Shown here in pieces: positions 16,221-24,926 of a DNA stretch of 64,000 nt. Within the stretch, counting starts at the first letter, position 1. Every line of letters starts with the position of its first letter. Under the pieces are notes generated by a model. That model had not been told where the DNA came from. It saw only the letters and a list, made by a program, of their open reading frames with translations, and ran no database searches. The stretch comes from Sphingomonadaceae bacterium (GTDB lineage Bacteria > Pseudomonadota > Alphaproteobacteria > Sphingomonadales > Sphingomonadaceae). The DNA lies in assembly GCA_947451145.1 (NCBI GenBank), contig CANFXW010000003.1, positions 124,001 to 188,000 on the forward strand, in the 5' to 3' direction. Position numbers and translations under genes: made by a program.

Positions 16221-17045
16221 TCACACTTCCCAATGGCGGACCACGGAATAGCTGTAACTATCCCGCTTGGTTGCCCGGTGATCTGCCGAGTGAAACGCAT
16301 TCTTGTTCAGGAAGCGACTCAATAAAAGCGATATCATGCGCTTGGCGTGGCTGAACAATTTCACATTGGAAACCTGATCGTCTTCGCGCCAGCGGATCGG
16401 GAAGAAGCGAAGCTTGTATTTGTGGTCGGCCAAACCAAAAATCAGGTAGTAATTGAAGGTCAGATCGTCGGAATATTTCGTGTGAAAGCCGGTGTCGAAC
16501 GGCGCCCGGCGAAACAGGTTCAGACCGGAGCCGAGGTCATAGAACCGCTGCCCGGCGATAATCGAGAAGATGATGTTGAAGCCGCGATTCGCCCAGGTTC
16601 TGGCCAGCGAATAACCCTCCAGGCTGGATCCCCGCATGAACCGCGCACCCAGCAGCGCATCTACGCTGTGATGCGCGCCAGCCTTCAGCAGTGGCAGAAT
16701 GTCGGCGATCGATCCCTGATCGTCGCCATGCAGGACGACTACGTGATCAAAGCCCTGATCGCGCGCGTAATCGAAGGCGACCTTGTGCGATCCGCCCAGG
16801 CCGTAGTTGTCATTGTTCCTGACGAGGCACTTGCGCCCCACGCTTGAGGCCTCAAGCGCGCGCTCGGCCACAGCCAGTGTGTCATCGGGGGACTGGTTGT
16901 CGACGCACAGCACCGCATGCGGCGCGCTGAGTTCGGACAGTTGTTCGAATTGCGCGATCACCCGGCCAATCTGCGCGGAACAACGATACATGGGGACAAA
17001 GAACAGGATGCTTTCATTCGCCATGCTCGGGAAGGCAACGCTCAT
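16221..17045 (-). CDS. Family 2 glycosyltransferase (dolichyl/polyprenyl-phosphate sugar transferase type)
   Basis: A 274-residue GT-A fold protein. It begins with the nucleotide-binding strand ILFFVPMYRCSAQIGRVI, has VDNQSPDDT (about 49-57) and a nucleotide-sugar motif VVVLHGDDQGS (about 101-111) that stands in place of the usual DxD. GARFMRGSS follows. No membrane anchor is evident beyond the catalytic domain, so it probably works at the inner face of the membrane on a polyprenyl phosphate acceptor. With the GtrA-like gene upstream and the flippase-like gene downstream it forms a set typical of lipid-linked sugar formation and translocation for surface glycans. An internal ATG at residue 8 (MANES) is an alternative start. 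Confidence 0.8.
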   Translation of the reverse strand: MSVAFPSMANESILFFVPMYRCSAQIGRVIAQFEQLSELSAPHAVLCVDNQSPDDTLAVAERALEASSVGRKCLVRNNDNYGLGGSHKVAFDYARDQGFDHVVVLHGDDQGSIADILPLLKAGAHHSVDALLGARFMRGSSLEGYSLARTWANRGFNIIFSIIAGQRFYDLGSGLNLFRRAPFDTGFHTKYSDDLTFNYYLIFGLADHKYKLRFFPIRWREDDQVSNVKLFSHAKRMISLLLSRFLNKNAFHSADHRATKRDSYSYSVVRHWEV

Positions 17046-17064
17046 ACTGGGCCAATCTTTGGGG

Positions 17065-17535
17065 TTACAAAAGCCGCAAGCGGCACAGGTTGATATAGTT
17101 CATCGCGACAAAGTTGGCGTACAAAGTCAGCGGCGTAACGACAACCTTGGCGACAATGGGCGCCAGCGCCACATGGGCCAGCGAACTGCCGTAACCTTTG
17201 GACAGGACAAAGGCCAATATCTGGTTCAGTTCAGGCGTGATTCTGCGTCCGAGCAGCTGAACGAACAGCGAAGCCACCGCGATCGCCGCGATATTGTAGA
17301 TCACATAAAGCGAGATGGCCTTGTGCAGCGGCCGCGGTGAATTGCGGAACAGCGCGCGGCGGCAAACGGCAAAGACGAACAGCACGGCCGTGCCAGCGCT
17401 GATCAGGTTTGCGGAAAACGGCGCTACGCCACCGGAGGTCAACGTGCTGAAGATCGAAAAATCGATCAGCCAGCCGACGCCGGAAACCAGCACGAATTCT
17501 GGCAGGCGGGTGCGCTCTTTCCAGATTTCGGCCAT
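17065..17535 (-). CDS. GtrA-family small membrane protein
   Basis: A 156-residue protein with four predicted helices: LPEFVLVSGVGWLIDFSIF, ANLISAGTAVLFVFAVC, ISLYVIYNIAAIAVASLFV, and a last pair ending TLYANFVAMNYI. This arrangement is that of GtrA, which is thought to flip polyprenyl-phosphate-linked sugars. The ATG at 17535 (MAEIWKER) is preferred over GTG at 17562 because it lies about 10 nt after GAGGAG. The gene heads the leftward polysaccharide run, 19 nt before the GT2 gene. Function by family; the sugar is unknown. Confidence 0.75.
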   Translation of the reverse strand: MAEIWKERTRLPEFVLVSGVGWLIDFSIFSTLTSGGVAPFSANLISAGTAVLFVFAVCRRALFRNSPRPLHKAISLYVIYNIAAIAVASLFVQLLGRRITPELNQILAFVLSKGYGSSLAHVALAPIVAKVVVTPLTLYANFVAMNYINLCRLRLL

Positions 17536-17714
17536 AACCAAGCAACTCCTCGACTGACACACCCGTTAGCAGACCAGAGATTGCGCTGACCAGCCCCATC
17601 GCCGCAATGCACAGCAAGGCAATGCTCGCCGGATCATTATGGATGTGCTGGTGTGGGAATCGGGAAATAGCCATCCCGAATGGAACTGGGTTTCAACGCA
17701 TTAAAGCGGAAAAA

Positions 17715-17789
17715 TGGCTCCCTGAGTAGGATTCGAACCTACGACCAAGTGATTAACAGTCACCTACTCTACCGCTGAGCTATCAGGGA
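17715..17789 (-). tRNA. tRNA-Asn (anticodon GTT)
   Basis: A complete cloverleaf reads on the minus strand. The acceptor arms TCCCTGA and TCAGGGA pair fully, followed by discriminator G and an encoded CCA (17715-17717). The anticodon loop has CTGTTAA, giving GTT for asparagine. The T-arm has GGTTCGAATCC. No integrase or flanking direct repeat was seen. Confidence 0.97.
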
Positions 17790-17817
17790 GCAACCCAGTT
17801 GCCCGGGCAGGGGTGCG

Positions 17818-17845
17818 CCTATAACAGGCGATCAGGTTTTGGCAA
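17818..17845 (-). promoter_or_regulatory. Probable sigma-70-type promoter of tRNA-Asn
   Basis: On the minus strand TTGCCA (17845-17840) and TATAGG (17823-17818) are separated by 16 bp. The -10 element ends about 28 bp before the tRNA 5' end, a normal distance for a short leader. Confidence 0.6.
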
Positions 17846-17865
17846 GTGGCTGTTGAGTGCGAAAT

Positions 17866-18645
17866 TCACACTTGGAACTGTTCGGCGAAAATCCGCTCTT
17901 CCAGCCCTTGTCCGGGATCGAACAGCAGGGTCAGCTGCTTTTCGCGCGCAACGGCGATCCGCACTTCGGCGACATCGCGCACTTCGCTCTGGTCGGCGAC
18001 GGCAGCAACCGGGCGGCGATCGGGTTCGCGCACGGTGAAGGAAACTTCGGCACTGTCGGGCAGGATCGCACCTTTCCAACGGCGCGGCCGAAAGGGGCTG
18101 AGCGGGGTCAGTGCCAGCATGCCGGAGCCGAGCGGCAGGATCGGGCCATTGGCGGAGAGGTTATAGGCGGTTGACCCGGCCGGCGTTGCCACCAAGACCC
18201 CGTCACCGGCCAGTTCGGCCATGCGAACCTTGCCGTTGACCTTTACTTCCAGCTTCGCCGTCATGCGGGTTTCGCGCAGCAGCGAAACTTCATTGATGGC
18301 ATAGTGGCGATGCTCGACACCGCCCTGGGTTATCGCGGTCATTTCCAGCGGGACTACGGCCACCGGCCTGGCGCGCGCCACCCGGTCAGCAATGGCTTTC
18401 TTCGATTTGAGCCGGTTCATCAGGAAACCGACCGTGCCGAGATTGACACCATAGGCCGGAACCACCCGTCCGGAGCTGAGCATTTCGTGCAGCACGTGCA
18501 GCATGAAACCATCGCCGCCAACGACGACCAGCGCATCGGCCTCTTCGGGCGGCACCCAATCGCAGGCGGCGCGCAGGTCGGCCGCACCTTCCTGTGCCTT
18601 TTCGGTGTGCGAAACCACGAGGGCGAGTTTCATAGGGCTGCTCAT
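17866..18645 (-). CDS. nadK: NAD kinase
   Basis: A 259-residue cytosolic enzyme that phosphorylates NAD to NADP. The diagnostic motifs are all present: VVVGGDGFMLHVLHE (GGDG active-site motif), GVNLGTVGFLMN, the INEVSLLRE segment and TPAGSTAYNLSANGPI. The length fits alphaproteobacterial NAD kinases. The start is uncertain: ATG at 18645 (MSSPMKL) and ATG at 18633 (MKLALVV) are both possible, and neither has a good Shine-Dalgarno sequence. The gene diverges from the EAL-domain gene at 18738, so the roughly 90 bp between them should hold both promoters. Confidence 0.93.
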   Translation of the reverse strand: MSSPMKLALVVSHTEKAQEGAADLRAACDWVPPEEADALVVVGGDGFMLHVLHEMLSSGRVVPAYGVNLGTVGFLMNRLKSKKAIADRVARARPVAVVPLEMTAITQGGVEHRHYAINEVSLLRETRMTAKLEVKVNGKVRMAELAGDGVLVATPAGSTAYNLSANGPILPLGSGMLALTPLSPFRPRRWKGAILPDSAEVSFTVREPDRRPVAAVADQSEVRDVAEVRIAVAREKQLTLLFDPGQGLEERIFAEQFQV

Positions 18646-18737
18646 GCGGGGGTTGGTATCGGCAGGGCGCACCATTTGCAACGAATGTGCGTTGTTCCTT
18701 GAGAGTTTCGCAACCCTGATGTGGTATCTGTGGCAAG

Positions 18738-20027
18738 ATGGAATTGTTGCGCCAAGCCCAGAATGTCCCAGCGGCCGACACCGGACGCGATGCCTTGACC
18801 GGCCTTGCGGGCCGCGATGCTGCGCGTGCGCGGCTGGAAAGCTGGCTGGCGGAAGGGCAGGTTCACGCCCTGCTGCTCAGCCTCACGCGGCTCGATACGA
18901 TCAATCTGGCCTATGGCAATGTCGCGGGCGATGGCGCGCTGGCAGAGGTTGCCGCGCGCATCCAGCACTTTGCCGGAGACGAATTCGATTCGCCGTGGTT
19001 CGCGGCAAGGCTTGGCGGCACCAGCTTCCTGCTCGCCGCGCGTGCGCCGTGCACCCGCGAGCGCTGGGGCCTGTTTGCCGAGGCGCTGTGCGAGCATGTG
19101 GCGCGCCCGGTGGGCGATCTGCGCCTTAGCCCGCGAATGGCCCTGCTGAGCGCTCTGCCGGACGAAGACGCTGACGGAATGCTCGGCCGACTGGCGCAGG
19201 CACAGGCGGCGCTGGGGCGGCGTTCGGCGCGGCGGCTGTCATGGGTCGATGGCGGCGCAGCAAGGCCCGCACGCAGCGCCGCGCGGCTTGAGGCAGACCT
19301 GCACAAGGCAGTGGAGCGCGACGAGATCGAGGTGCTGTTCCAGCCGCAATTCGCCCTGCCCGGCGATGCGCTGTCTGGTGCGGAAGCCTTGGCGCGCTGG
19401 CAGCACCCCCAGCTTGGCCGGATCGGCGCTGGCGCGCTGTTTTCGATCGCCGAGCGGATCGATTTCATGCCGCAGCTATCACAGCACATCGCGGCAAAGG
19501 CGCTGGCGCTGGCCGCAAACTGGCCCGATCACCTGCGCCTGTCGATCAACGTCACCGCGGCAGACCTTGCGGGCGAGCACTATGCCAAGGTGCTGGGCGG
19601 AATCGTAGCGGGAAGCGCCTTTCCGGCGGACCGGCTGACGCTGGAAGTCACCGAACAGGCGCTGCTCTCAGACATCGAACTCGCCCGCCGCTCGCTCGAG
19701 GAACTGGCCGCGCAGGGCATGAAAGTGGCGCTCGACGATTTCGGCGCGGGCTTCTGCAACTTCCGCTACCTGAAGCTGCTGCCGCTGCACTATCTCAAGC
19801 TGGACCGCTCGATGGTGGACGGCGTGGCAGAAGACGCCCGCGATCTGGCCGTGCTGCGCGCGATTGTCGCGATGGCGCGGGCGCTCGACCTTGGCGTGAT
19901 CGCCGAGGGGATCGAGACCGAGGCCCAGCGGGCAGCAGTCGAGGCCGAGGGCTGTGGCTGCTGGCAGGGCTTCCTGCGCGCCGAGCCTATGGGGGCTGAG
20001 GCGTTTTTGGACCTCGCCAAAGCCTGA
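18738..20027 (+). CDS. c-di-GMP phosphodiesterase: degenerate GGDEF plus EAL domain
   Basis: A 429-residue soluble protein. The N-terminal part (about 15-165) is GGDEF-like, but the signature is GGTSF (93-97), so cyclase activity is not expected. The EAL domain (about 180-425) keeps the catalytic set: EALARW with Glu216, Glu303 in LTLEVTE, the DDFGAG loop at 333-338 and VIAEGIET. It should therefore hydrolyse c-di-GMP to pGpG. There is no signal peptide, membrane helix or sensor domain, so the degenerate GGDEF may act as a GTP-binding regulatory part, as known in related proteins. It ends just before a bidirectional terminator shared with hppA. Pilus and polysaccharide loci elsewhere in the window are typical c-di-GMP outputs, but no direct link is visible. 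Confidence 0.9.
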   Translation: MELLRQAQNVPAADTGRDALTGLAGRDAARARLESWLAEGQVHALLLSLTRLDTINLAYGNVAGDGALAEVAARIQHFAGDEFDSPWFAARLGGTSFLLAARAPCTRERWGLFAEALCEHVARPVGDLRLSPRMALLSALPDEDADGMLGRLAQAQAALGRRSARRLSWVDGGAARPARSAARLEADLHKAVERDEIEVLFQPQFALPGDALSGAEALARWQHPQLGRIGAGALFSIAERIDFMPQLSQHIAAKALALAANWPDHLRLSINVTAADLAGEHYAKVLGGIVAGSAFPADRLTLEVTEQALLSDIELARRSLEELAAQGMKVALDDFGAGFCNFRYLKLLPLHYLKLDRSMVDGVAEDARDLAVLRAIVAMARALDLGVIAEGIETEAQRAAVEAEGCGCWQGFLRAEPMGAEAFLDLAKA

Positions 20028-20030
20028 CAC

Positions 20031-20069
20031 AAAAACCCCGCCCGGTTTTCACCGGACGGGGCCTTGTTT
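20031..20069. terminator. Bidirectional intrinsic terminator between the EAL gene and hppA
   Basis: CCCCGCCCGG (20036-20045) pairs with CCGGACGGGG (20052-20061), with one G-U pair and a 6-nt loop. It is flanked by AAAAA on the left and CCTTGTTT on the right, so it can serve both convergent genes. Confidence 0.85.
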
Positions 20070-20092
20070 CCCACCGTCGTGGAAAATTCAGA

Positions 20093-22186
20093 TCAATGCG
20101 CTGCCAGAGCTGCGAGGAGCAGCAGGGCGACGATGTTGGTGATCTTGATCATCGGGTTCACGGCAGGGCCGGCGGTGTCCTTGTAAGGATCGCCAACCGT
20201 GTCGCCGGTCACCGCAGCCTTGTGGGCTTCAGAGCCCTTGCCGCCGTGGTGGCCGTCTTCGATGTACTTCTTGGCGTTGTCCCATGCGCCGCCGCCCGAG
20301 GTCATCGAAACGGCGATGAACAGGCCGCCGACGATGACGCCCAGCAGCAGGGCACCCAGAGCGGCAAAGCCTGCCGCCTGATCGCCAGCTACCCAGGTGA
20401 TCACATAGTACACGGCGATCGGTGCGAGCACCGGCAGCAGTGACGGAATGATCATTTCCTTGATCGCGGCCTTGGTGACCAGATCGACCGTGCGGGCATA
20501 GTCCGGCTTGGTCTCATAGGTCATGATGCCCGGGTTATCGCGGAACTGGTTGCGCACGTCGATCACCACGTCACCCGCAGCGCGGCCAACGGCAGTCATG
20601 CCCATCGAACCGAACAAGTTGGGCAGCAGTGCGCCGAGCAGCAGGCCGACGATGACATAGGGGTTCTCAAGGCTGAAATCGACGGTGAGCCCGGGGAAGA
20701 ATGCCCGAAGGTCAGTCGTGTAGGCAGCGAAGAGCACCAGTGCGGCAAGGCCGGCCGAACCGATGGCATAGCCCTTGGTCACAGCCTTGGTGGTGTTGCC
20801 CACAGCGTCGAGCGCGTCGGTCTTTTCACGGACCGAATCGTCGAGGCCAGCCATTTCGGCAATGCCGCCAGCGTTGTCGGTGACAGGACCGTAAGCGTCG
20901 AGCGCCACGACCATGCCTGCCAGCGCCAGCATGGCGGTAGCCGCATAGGCAATGCCCATCAGACCAGCCAGCTTGTAGGCGATGATGATACCGGCGCAGA
21001 TGACCAGCGTCGGCAGTGCGGTGGCTTCAAGGCTGATTGCCAGACCCTGGATCACGTTGGTGCCGTGGCCGGTTTCCGAAGCCTTGGCGATCGAGCGGAC
21101 CGGGCGGTAGTTGGTGCCGGTGTAGTACTCGGTGATCCAGATGATCAGGCCGGTGATGACCAGACCGAGGAAGCAGCAGTAGAAAAGGATCCGGCCGGTA
21201 TAGGCCTGAGCCCCGACAGTCGCTTCCATATCGCCGCCGAGCGCATACTGGATCGCCCACCAGATGGCGGGGACCGAGAGAACGGCAGTAACCAGAAAGC
21301 CCTTGTACATGGCACCCATGATGTTCTTGCCGCCGCCGAGACGGACGAAGTAGGTGCCGATGATCGAGGTAACGATGCACACGCCGCCGATAAGCAGCGG
21401 GAGCGACATCAGCGCCATCAGGTTTTCTGCGCCCTTGAGCAGCAGCGCGGTGAGAACCATGGTGGCACCAACGGTAACCACATAGGTCTCGAAAAGGTCA
21501 GCAGCCATACCGGCGCAGTCACCGACGTTGTCGCCAACGTTATCGGCAATCACAGCGGGGTTGCGTGGATCGTCTTCCGGAATGCCGGCTTCGACCTTGC
21601 CGACAAGGTCAGCGCCGACGTCAGCAGCCTTGGTGAAGATACCGCCGCCCAGACGCGCGAAGATCGAGATCAGCGAGGCGCCAAAGGCGAGGGCGGTGAG
21701 GCCCTGAACCACGACGTGATCGTCTGCAGCATGTCCGGCAGGGCCGGTCAGGTACCAGAAGAACACCGAAATCGCGAGCAGCGCGAGGCCAGCCACCAGC
21801 ATGCCGGTGATGGCACCAGCGCGGAAGGCCAGCGTCAGGCCGGCTTGCAGTCCGGTCTGTGCGGCAGCAGCCGTACGGACGTTCGAGCGCACCGAGATGT
21901 TCATGCCGATGAACCCGGCGACGCCCGAAAGCACAGCGCCGAGCACGAAGCCGGCAGCCGAAACGGTACCCAGTGCCCAAAGGACGATCGCGGCAACTAC
22001 CACGCCGACGATGGCGATGGTGGTGTACTGGCGCTTCAGATAGGCTTGAGCGCCTTCCTGAATGGCCGCTGCGATTTCCTGCATTTTTTCGTTGCCTGCC
22101 GAGGCGCTAAGCACCTGGCGGCTGGTGATGAAACCATAGACAATGGCCAGCAGGCCTAAAGCTATGGAGATCGTGACGAGATTCAC
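20093..22186 (-). CDS. hppA: K+-independent membrane H+-pyrophosphatase
   Basis: A 697-residue integral membrane pump with about 16 helices that couples pyrophosphate hydrolysis to proton export. The signature [20 protein letters not shown] and the following [15 protein letters not shown] hold the substrate-binding aspartates. [18 protein letters not shown] has lysine in the position that marks the K+-independent subfamily (K+-dependent enzymes have alanine). The GTG start at 22186 is chosen because AGGAGGGGC (22200-22192) sits 5 nt upstream; the longer frame to 22240 would add a soluble tail absent from the family. It ends at the shared bidirectional terminator. Regulation is not visible. 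Confidence 0.95.
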   Translation of the reverse strand: MNLVTISIALGLLAIVYGFITSRQVLSASAGNEKMQEIAAAIQEGAQAYLKRQYTTIAIVGVVVAAIVLWALGTVSAAGFVLGAVLSGVAGFIGMNISVRSNVRTAAAAQTGLQAGLTLAFRAGAITGMLVAGLALLAISVFFWYLTGPAGHAADDHVVVQGLTALAFGASLISIFARLGGGIFTKAADVGADLVGKVEAGIPEDDPRNPAVIADNVGDNVGDCAGMAADLFETYVVTVGATMVLTALLLKGAENLMALMSLPLLIGGVCIVTSIIGTYFVRLGGGKNIMGAMYKGFLVTAVLSVPAIWWAIQYALGGDMEATVGAQAYTGRILFYCCFLGLVITGLIIWITEYYTGTNYRPVRSIAKASETGHGTNVIQGLAISLEATALPTLVICAGIIIAYKLAGLMGIAYAATAMLALAGMVVALDAYGPVTDNAGGIAEMAGLDDSVREKTDALDAVGNTTKAVTKGYAIGSAGLAALVLFAAYTTDLRAFFPGLTVDFSLENPYVIVGLLLGALLPNLFGSMGMTAVGRAAGDVVIDVRNQFRDNPGIMTYETKPDYARTVDLVTKAAIKEMIIPSLLPVLAPIAVYYVITWVAGDQAAGFAALGALLLGVIVGGLFIAVSMTSGGGAWDNAKKYIEDGHHGGKGSEAHKAAVTGDTVGDPYKDTAGPAVNPMIKITNIVALLLLAALAAH

Positions 22187-22191
22187 GCGAT

Positions 22192-22200
22192 GCCCCTCCT
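22192..22200 (-). promoter_or_regulatory. Ribosome binding site fixing the hppA GTG start
   Basis: AGGAGGGGC on the minus strand lies 5 nt before GTG at 22186. It is one of the strongest Shine-Dalgarno matches in the window and supports the non-ATG start. Confidence 0.8.
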
Positions 22201-22321
22201 GTTTTGGGAATCCTCTGAAAAAGCGCTCCGCATTAGTCATTGCGGATTCACTCGGGCGGTTGGCTATCGGCGCAATGGCACCTGCGCAAGTACAATTCGG
22301 CGCAAAAGCGGCGGTTTTCCC

Positions 22322-23206
22322 TCAGCGATGCAGAAAACCGGGGCTATCGCCCGCTTCGAGCCTCTTGCCGTCGAGCAGGAGGGGGGCGTTCTGACGCGCG
22401 AGAGCCTGCCCGATCAGTGTCGCCGGGACTGCGGGAGCGGTGCCGTAGGGCAGGGTGAACAGCAGTTCGTAATCGTCCCCCCAGCGCAGAGCTTCGGCCC
22501 GGCGGGCCTCGGGGGTGGCGATGGGAACGGCGGCGCTGTCTATAGCAAAGGTGATCCCGCTGGCATCGGCCATGCGCATGGCATCGAGCAGCAGTCCGTC
22601 CGAAACGTCCATCATCGCGGTGACTTGGGGGGCGAGGGCGATGCCTTCGGAAAGGCGCGCCTGCGGGCGGCGATAGGCTGAGCTGTCGCCGCTTCCGGAG
22701 CGCAAGGCCTCAAGCCCGACCATCGCTGCCCCGACCTTGCCGGTGATCCAAAGTGCGTCGCCAGCCTTTGCGCCCGAGCGAGATGGCACGGGCCGGTGCG
22801 TCGCCCGTCCGATGGCGGTCAGCCCCATCGCCTGCGGCCCTGAGCCGCCGACAGTATCCCCGCCAAGCAGCGGCACGTTGTAGGCGTTTAGCGCTTCGCT
22901 CAGGCCTTCAAGGAACCGGGCATCGTCCTTGCCCAGCATATAGCCCAGCATATAGCCCAGCAACACACCCACCGGCTCAGCGCCCTTGGAGGCGAGATCG
23001 GAAATGTTGGTCGCAACCAGCTTCCACGCTACGTCAGCCGGGTCTTGTTCGGGCAGGAAATGCACGCCTTCGACCAGCATGTCATGGGTCAGGACCAGCG
23101 CCTCGCCGCCGAATTCCAGCACCGCGCAATCATCAGCCAACCCGCGCGCAGCAGGATGCGCCGCAAGCGCGCGCAGGGAGGCGATGAAGGCGGTTTCGCC
23201 GCTCAG
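22322..23206 (-). CDS. thiL: Thiamine-monophosphate kinase
   Basis: An enzyme that phosphorylates thiamine monophosphate to the diphosphate. Its motifs are LADDCAVLEF, THDMLVEGVHF, NISDLASKGAEP, LLGGDTVGG and MMDVSDGLLLDAMRMA, which carry the Mg/ATP-binding aspartates. No ATG, GTG or TTG preserves the normal N-terminus. The first such codon, TTG at 23140, would remove about 22 residues including GETAFIASLRALAAHPAARG, which fits the family's first helix. A CTG at 23206 gives 294 residues and overlaps the nusB stop as CTGA, so I take it as the likely start. A 12-bp tandem duplication adds a second GYML near residue 87-94. Confidence 0.88.
   Translation of the reverse strand: MSGETAFIASLRALAAHPAARGLADDCAVLEFGGEALVLTHDMLVEGVHFLPEQDPADVAWKLVATNISDLASKGAEPVGVLLGYMLGYMLGKDDARFLEGLSEALNAYNVPLLGGDTVGGSGPQAMGLTAIGRATHRPVPSRSGAKAGDALWITGKVGAAMVGLEALRSGSGDSSAYRRPQARLSEGIALAPQVTAMMDVSDGLLLDAMRMADASGITFAIDSAAVPIATPEARRAEALRWGDDYELLFTLPYGTAPAVPATLIGQALARQNAPLLLDGKRLEAGDSPGFLHR
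22932..22955 (-). repeat. 12-bp in-frame tandem duplication inside thiL
   Basis: CCCAGCATATAG occurs twice in direct succession (22932-22943 and 22944-22955). It encodes GYML-GYML in thiL where relatives, as I recall, have one GYML. It is in frame and leaves the motifs downstream intact. Confidence 0.9.
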
Positions 23207-23637
23207 CGAACGCTCTTCGCAATCGCGTCGAGCACGCCATTCACGAACTTCGCGTCGCGCGAATCGAAGAAGGCGTGGGCGACGTCGACATATTCGCTGA
23301 TTGCGCTGCCGGTGGGCACGTCGGCGCGGGCGAGAAGTTCGTAAGTGCCGGCGCGCAGGATCTGCAGCATGGTCTTGTCGAGCCGTTCGAGCGACCAGCC
23401 ATCGGCCAGTTTGCTGGAAATCAGGCCGTCGATCTCGTCGATGCGGGCAATCGCACCGATCACCACGTCATCGAAAAAGGCAGTTTCGGCCGCTGCGAAC
23501 TGCATGTCCTCGATTTCCGCGCCGAGCCGGTGCTGGTGGAATTCGTCGAGCAGGCGCGCTTGGGGCGGGGCCTCCATGTGGTGCTGATAGAGCGCCTGCA
23601 CCGCGGCGAGGCGGGCGGCTGATCTGGCCTTAGTCAT
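23203..23637 (-). CDS. nusB: Transcription antitermination factor NusB
   Basis: A 144-residue all-helical RNA-binding protein. The N-terminal ARSAARLAAVQALYQHHME is the characteristic NusB start with the arginine-rich helix. The C-terminal half has RLDKTMLQILRAGTYELL, VPTGSAISEYVDVAHAF and FVNGVLDAIAK, which are the standard conserved blocks. With NusE (S10) it binds boxA RNA in rRNA antitermination. It overlaps hisD by 3 nt (ATGA) and its stop overlaps the likely CTG start of thiL. The linkage of nusB with his and thiL genes is consistent with a housekeeping operon of Sphingomonadales. Confidence 0.95.
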   Translation of the reverse strand: MTKARSAARLAAVQALYQHHMEAPPQARLLDEFHQHRLGAEIEDMQFAAAETAFFDDVVIGAIARIDEIDGLISSKLADGWSLERLDKTMLQILRAGTYELLARADVPTGSAISEYVDVAHAFFDSRDAKFVNGVLDAIAKSVR

Positions 23638-24926
23638 ATTCCCAATCTCGCTTCGATAGAGCGCGCATGCGCGGGTAAACCTTCTGCCTCGGCCAGGGCA
23701 ATGGCGGCGGGGCCGATCTTTTCCAGCGAACTGGCATCCAGCTGGATGAAGCTGGTGCGCTTCATGAAATCGAGCACCGACAGGCCCGATGAAAACCGCG
23801 CCCGTCGTCCGGTGGGCAGCACGTGGTTGGGTCCGGCGACATAGTCGCCGACCGCTTCCGGCGTATAGCGGCCGAGGAACACCGATCCGGCGTGGCGGAT
23901 AGCCTTGAACAGCACTTCGGGATCATCGGTAGCGATCTCGACGTGCTCGGCGGCGAGCGCATTGGCGAGGGCGGGGGCCTCGTCCAGCGAGGTCACTTCG
24001 ATGATCACACCGTGGGTGTTCCAGCTTTCGGTTGCCACGCGCGCGGTAGGCAGCATGGCAAGCTCGACACCGATGCGGTCGGCCACGGTATCAGCGAGCA
24101 GCGGATCATCGGTAATCAGGATCGACTGCGCAGCGGGATCGTGCTCGGCCTGGCTCAGCAGGTCAGCCGCGATCCAGTCGGGATCATTCTTGCCATCGGC
24201 GATAACAAGAATTTCGCTCGGGCCAGCGACCATATCGATGCCGACTACGCCGAACAACTGGCGTTTGGCCTCCGCGACCCAGGCATTGCCCGGGCCGGTG
24301 ATGACATCGACCGGTTTGATCCGCTGCGTGCCATAGGCCAGCGCGCCCACGGCATGGGCACCGCCGACGCGCCATATCTCGTCGACACCGGCAAGATGCG
24401 CGGCGGCGAGGACCAGCGGGTTGATCACGCCTTTGGGGGTTGGGGTAACGACAACCAGCCGCTCAACCCCGGCCACTTTGGCGGGAATGGCGTTCATCAG
24501 CAGCGAGGAGGGATAGGCCGCGCGGCCGCCGGGAACATAAAGCCCCGCTGCATCGACAGCATTCCAGCGCGCACCCAGGCGGACGCCGTGGTGATCGGTC
24601 TCGTCGCGGTCAGCGGGTAGCTGGGCTTCGTGGTATGCGCGGATGCGCTTTGCAGCCAATTCCAGCGCGGCGCGCAGGTCTGGCAACAGGTCGTCATAGG
24701 CCTCGCGGCAGGCTTCGGCGCTGATCCGCCAGTCATCGTCGCTGGCGAGCGTGTGGCCGTCAAAGCGCGCGGTGAGTTCGGCCAAGGCGGCATCGCCGCG
24801 GTTCTTCACGTCCTCAAGGATCAGTTGCACATCGCGCGCAACATCTTCGTCGCTCTCGCGCCGGTCAGCAACCAAGCGGCGGAACGCGGCTTCAAAGCCG
24901 GGGTCGCGGGTGTTCAGCCGCAGCAT
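23634..24926 (-). CDS. hisD: Histidinol dehydrogenase
   Basis: A 430-residue Zn-dependent enzyme that carries out the last two oxidations of histidine synthesis (L-histidinol to L-histidine). Conserved segments seen are GLYVPGGRAAYPSS, ITGPGNAWVAEAKRQ, GPSEILVIAD, LLSQAEHDP (with Zn/substrate-binding Gln and His) and VAGPNHVLPT. The length is normal. Its ATG shares one base with the hisG stop (TGATG), and it overlaps nusB downstream. It is expected to be soluble and dimeric. Confidence 0.96.
   Translation of the reverse strand: MLRLNTRDPGFEAAFRRLVADRRESDEDVARDVQLILEDVKNRGDAALAELTARFDGHTLASDDDWRISAEACREAYDDLLPDLRAALELAAKRIRAYHEAQLPADRDETDHHGVRLGARWNAVDAAGLYVPGGRAAYPSSLLMNAIPAKVAGVERLVVVTPTPKGVINPLVLAAAHLAGVDEIWRVGGAHAVGALAYGTQRIKPVDVITGPGNAWVAEAKRQLFGVVGIDMVAGPSEILVIADGKNDPDWIAADLLSQAEHDPAAQSILITDDPLLADTVADRIGVELAMLPTARVATESWNTHGVIIEVTSLDEAPALANALAAEHVEIATDDPEVLFKAIRHAGSVFLGRYTPEAVGDYVAGPNHVLPTGRRARFSSGLSVLDFMKRTSFIQLDASSLEKIGPAAIALAEAEGLPAHARSIEARLGI

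Noticed and set aside
17715..17789. tRNA-Asn as the attachment site of an integrated element.
   Set aside because: No integrase and no repeat of the tRNA 3' end were found; both flanks hold ordinary genes.
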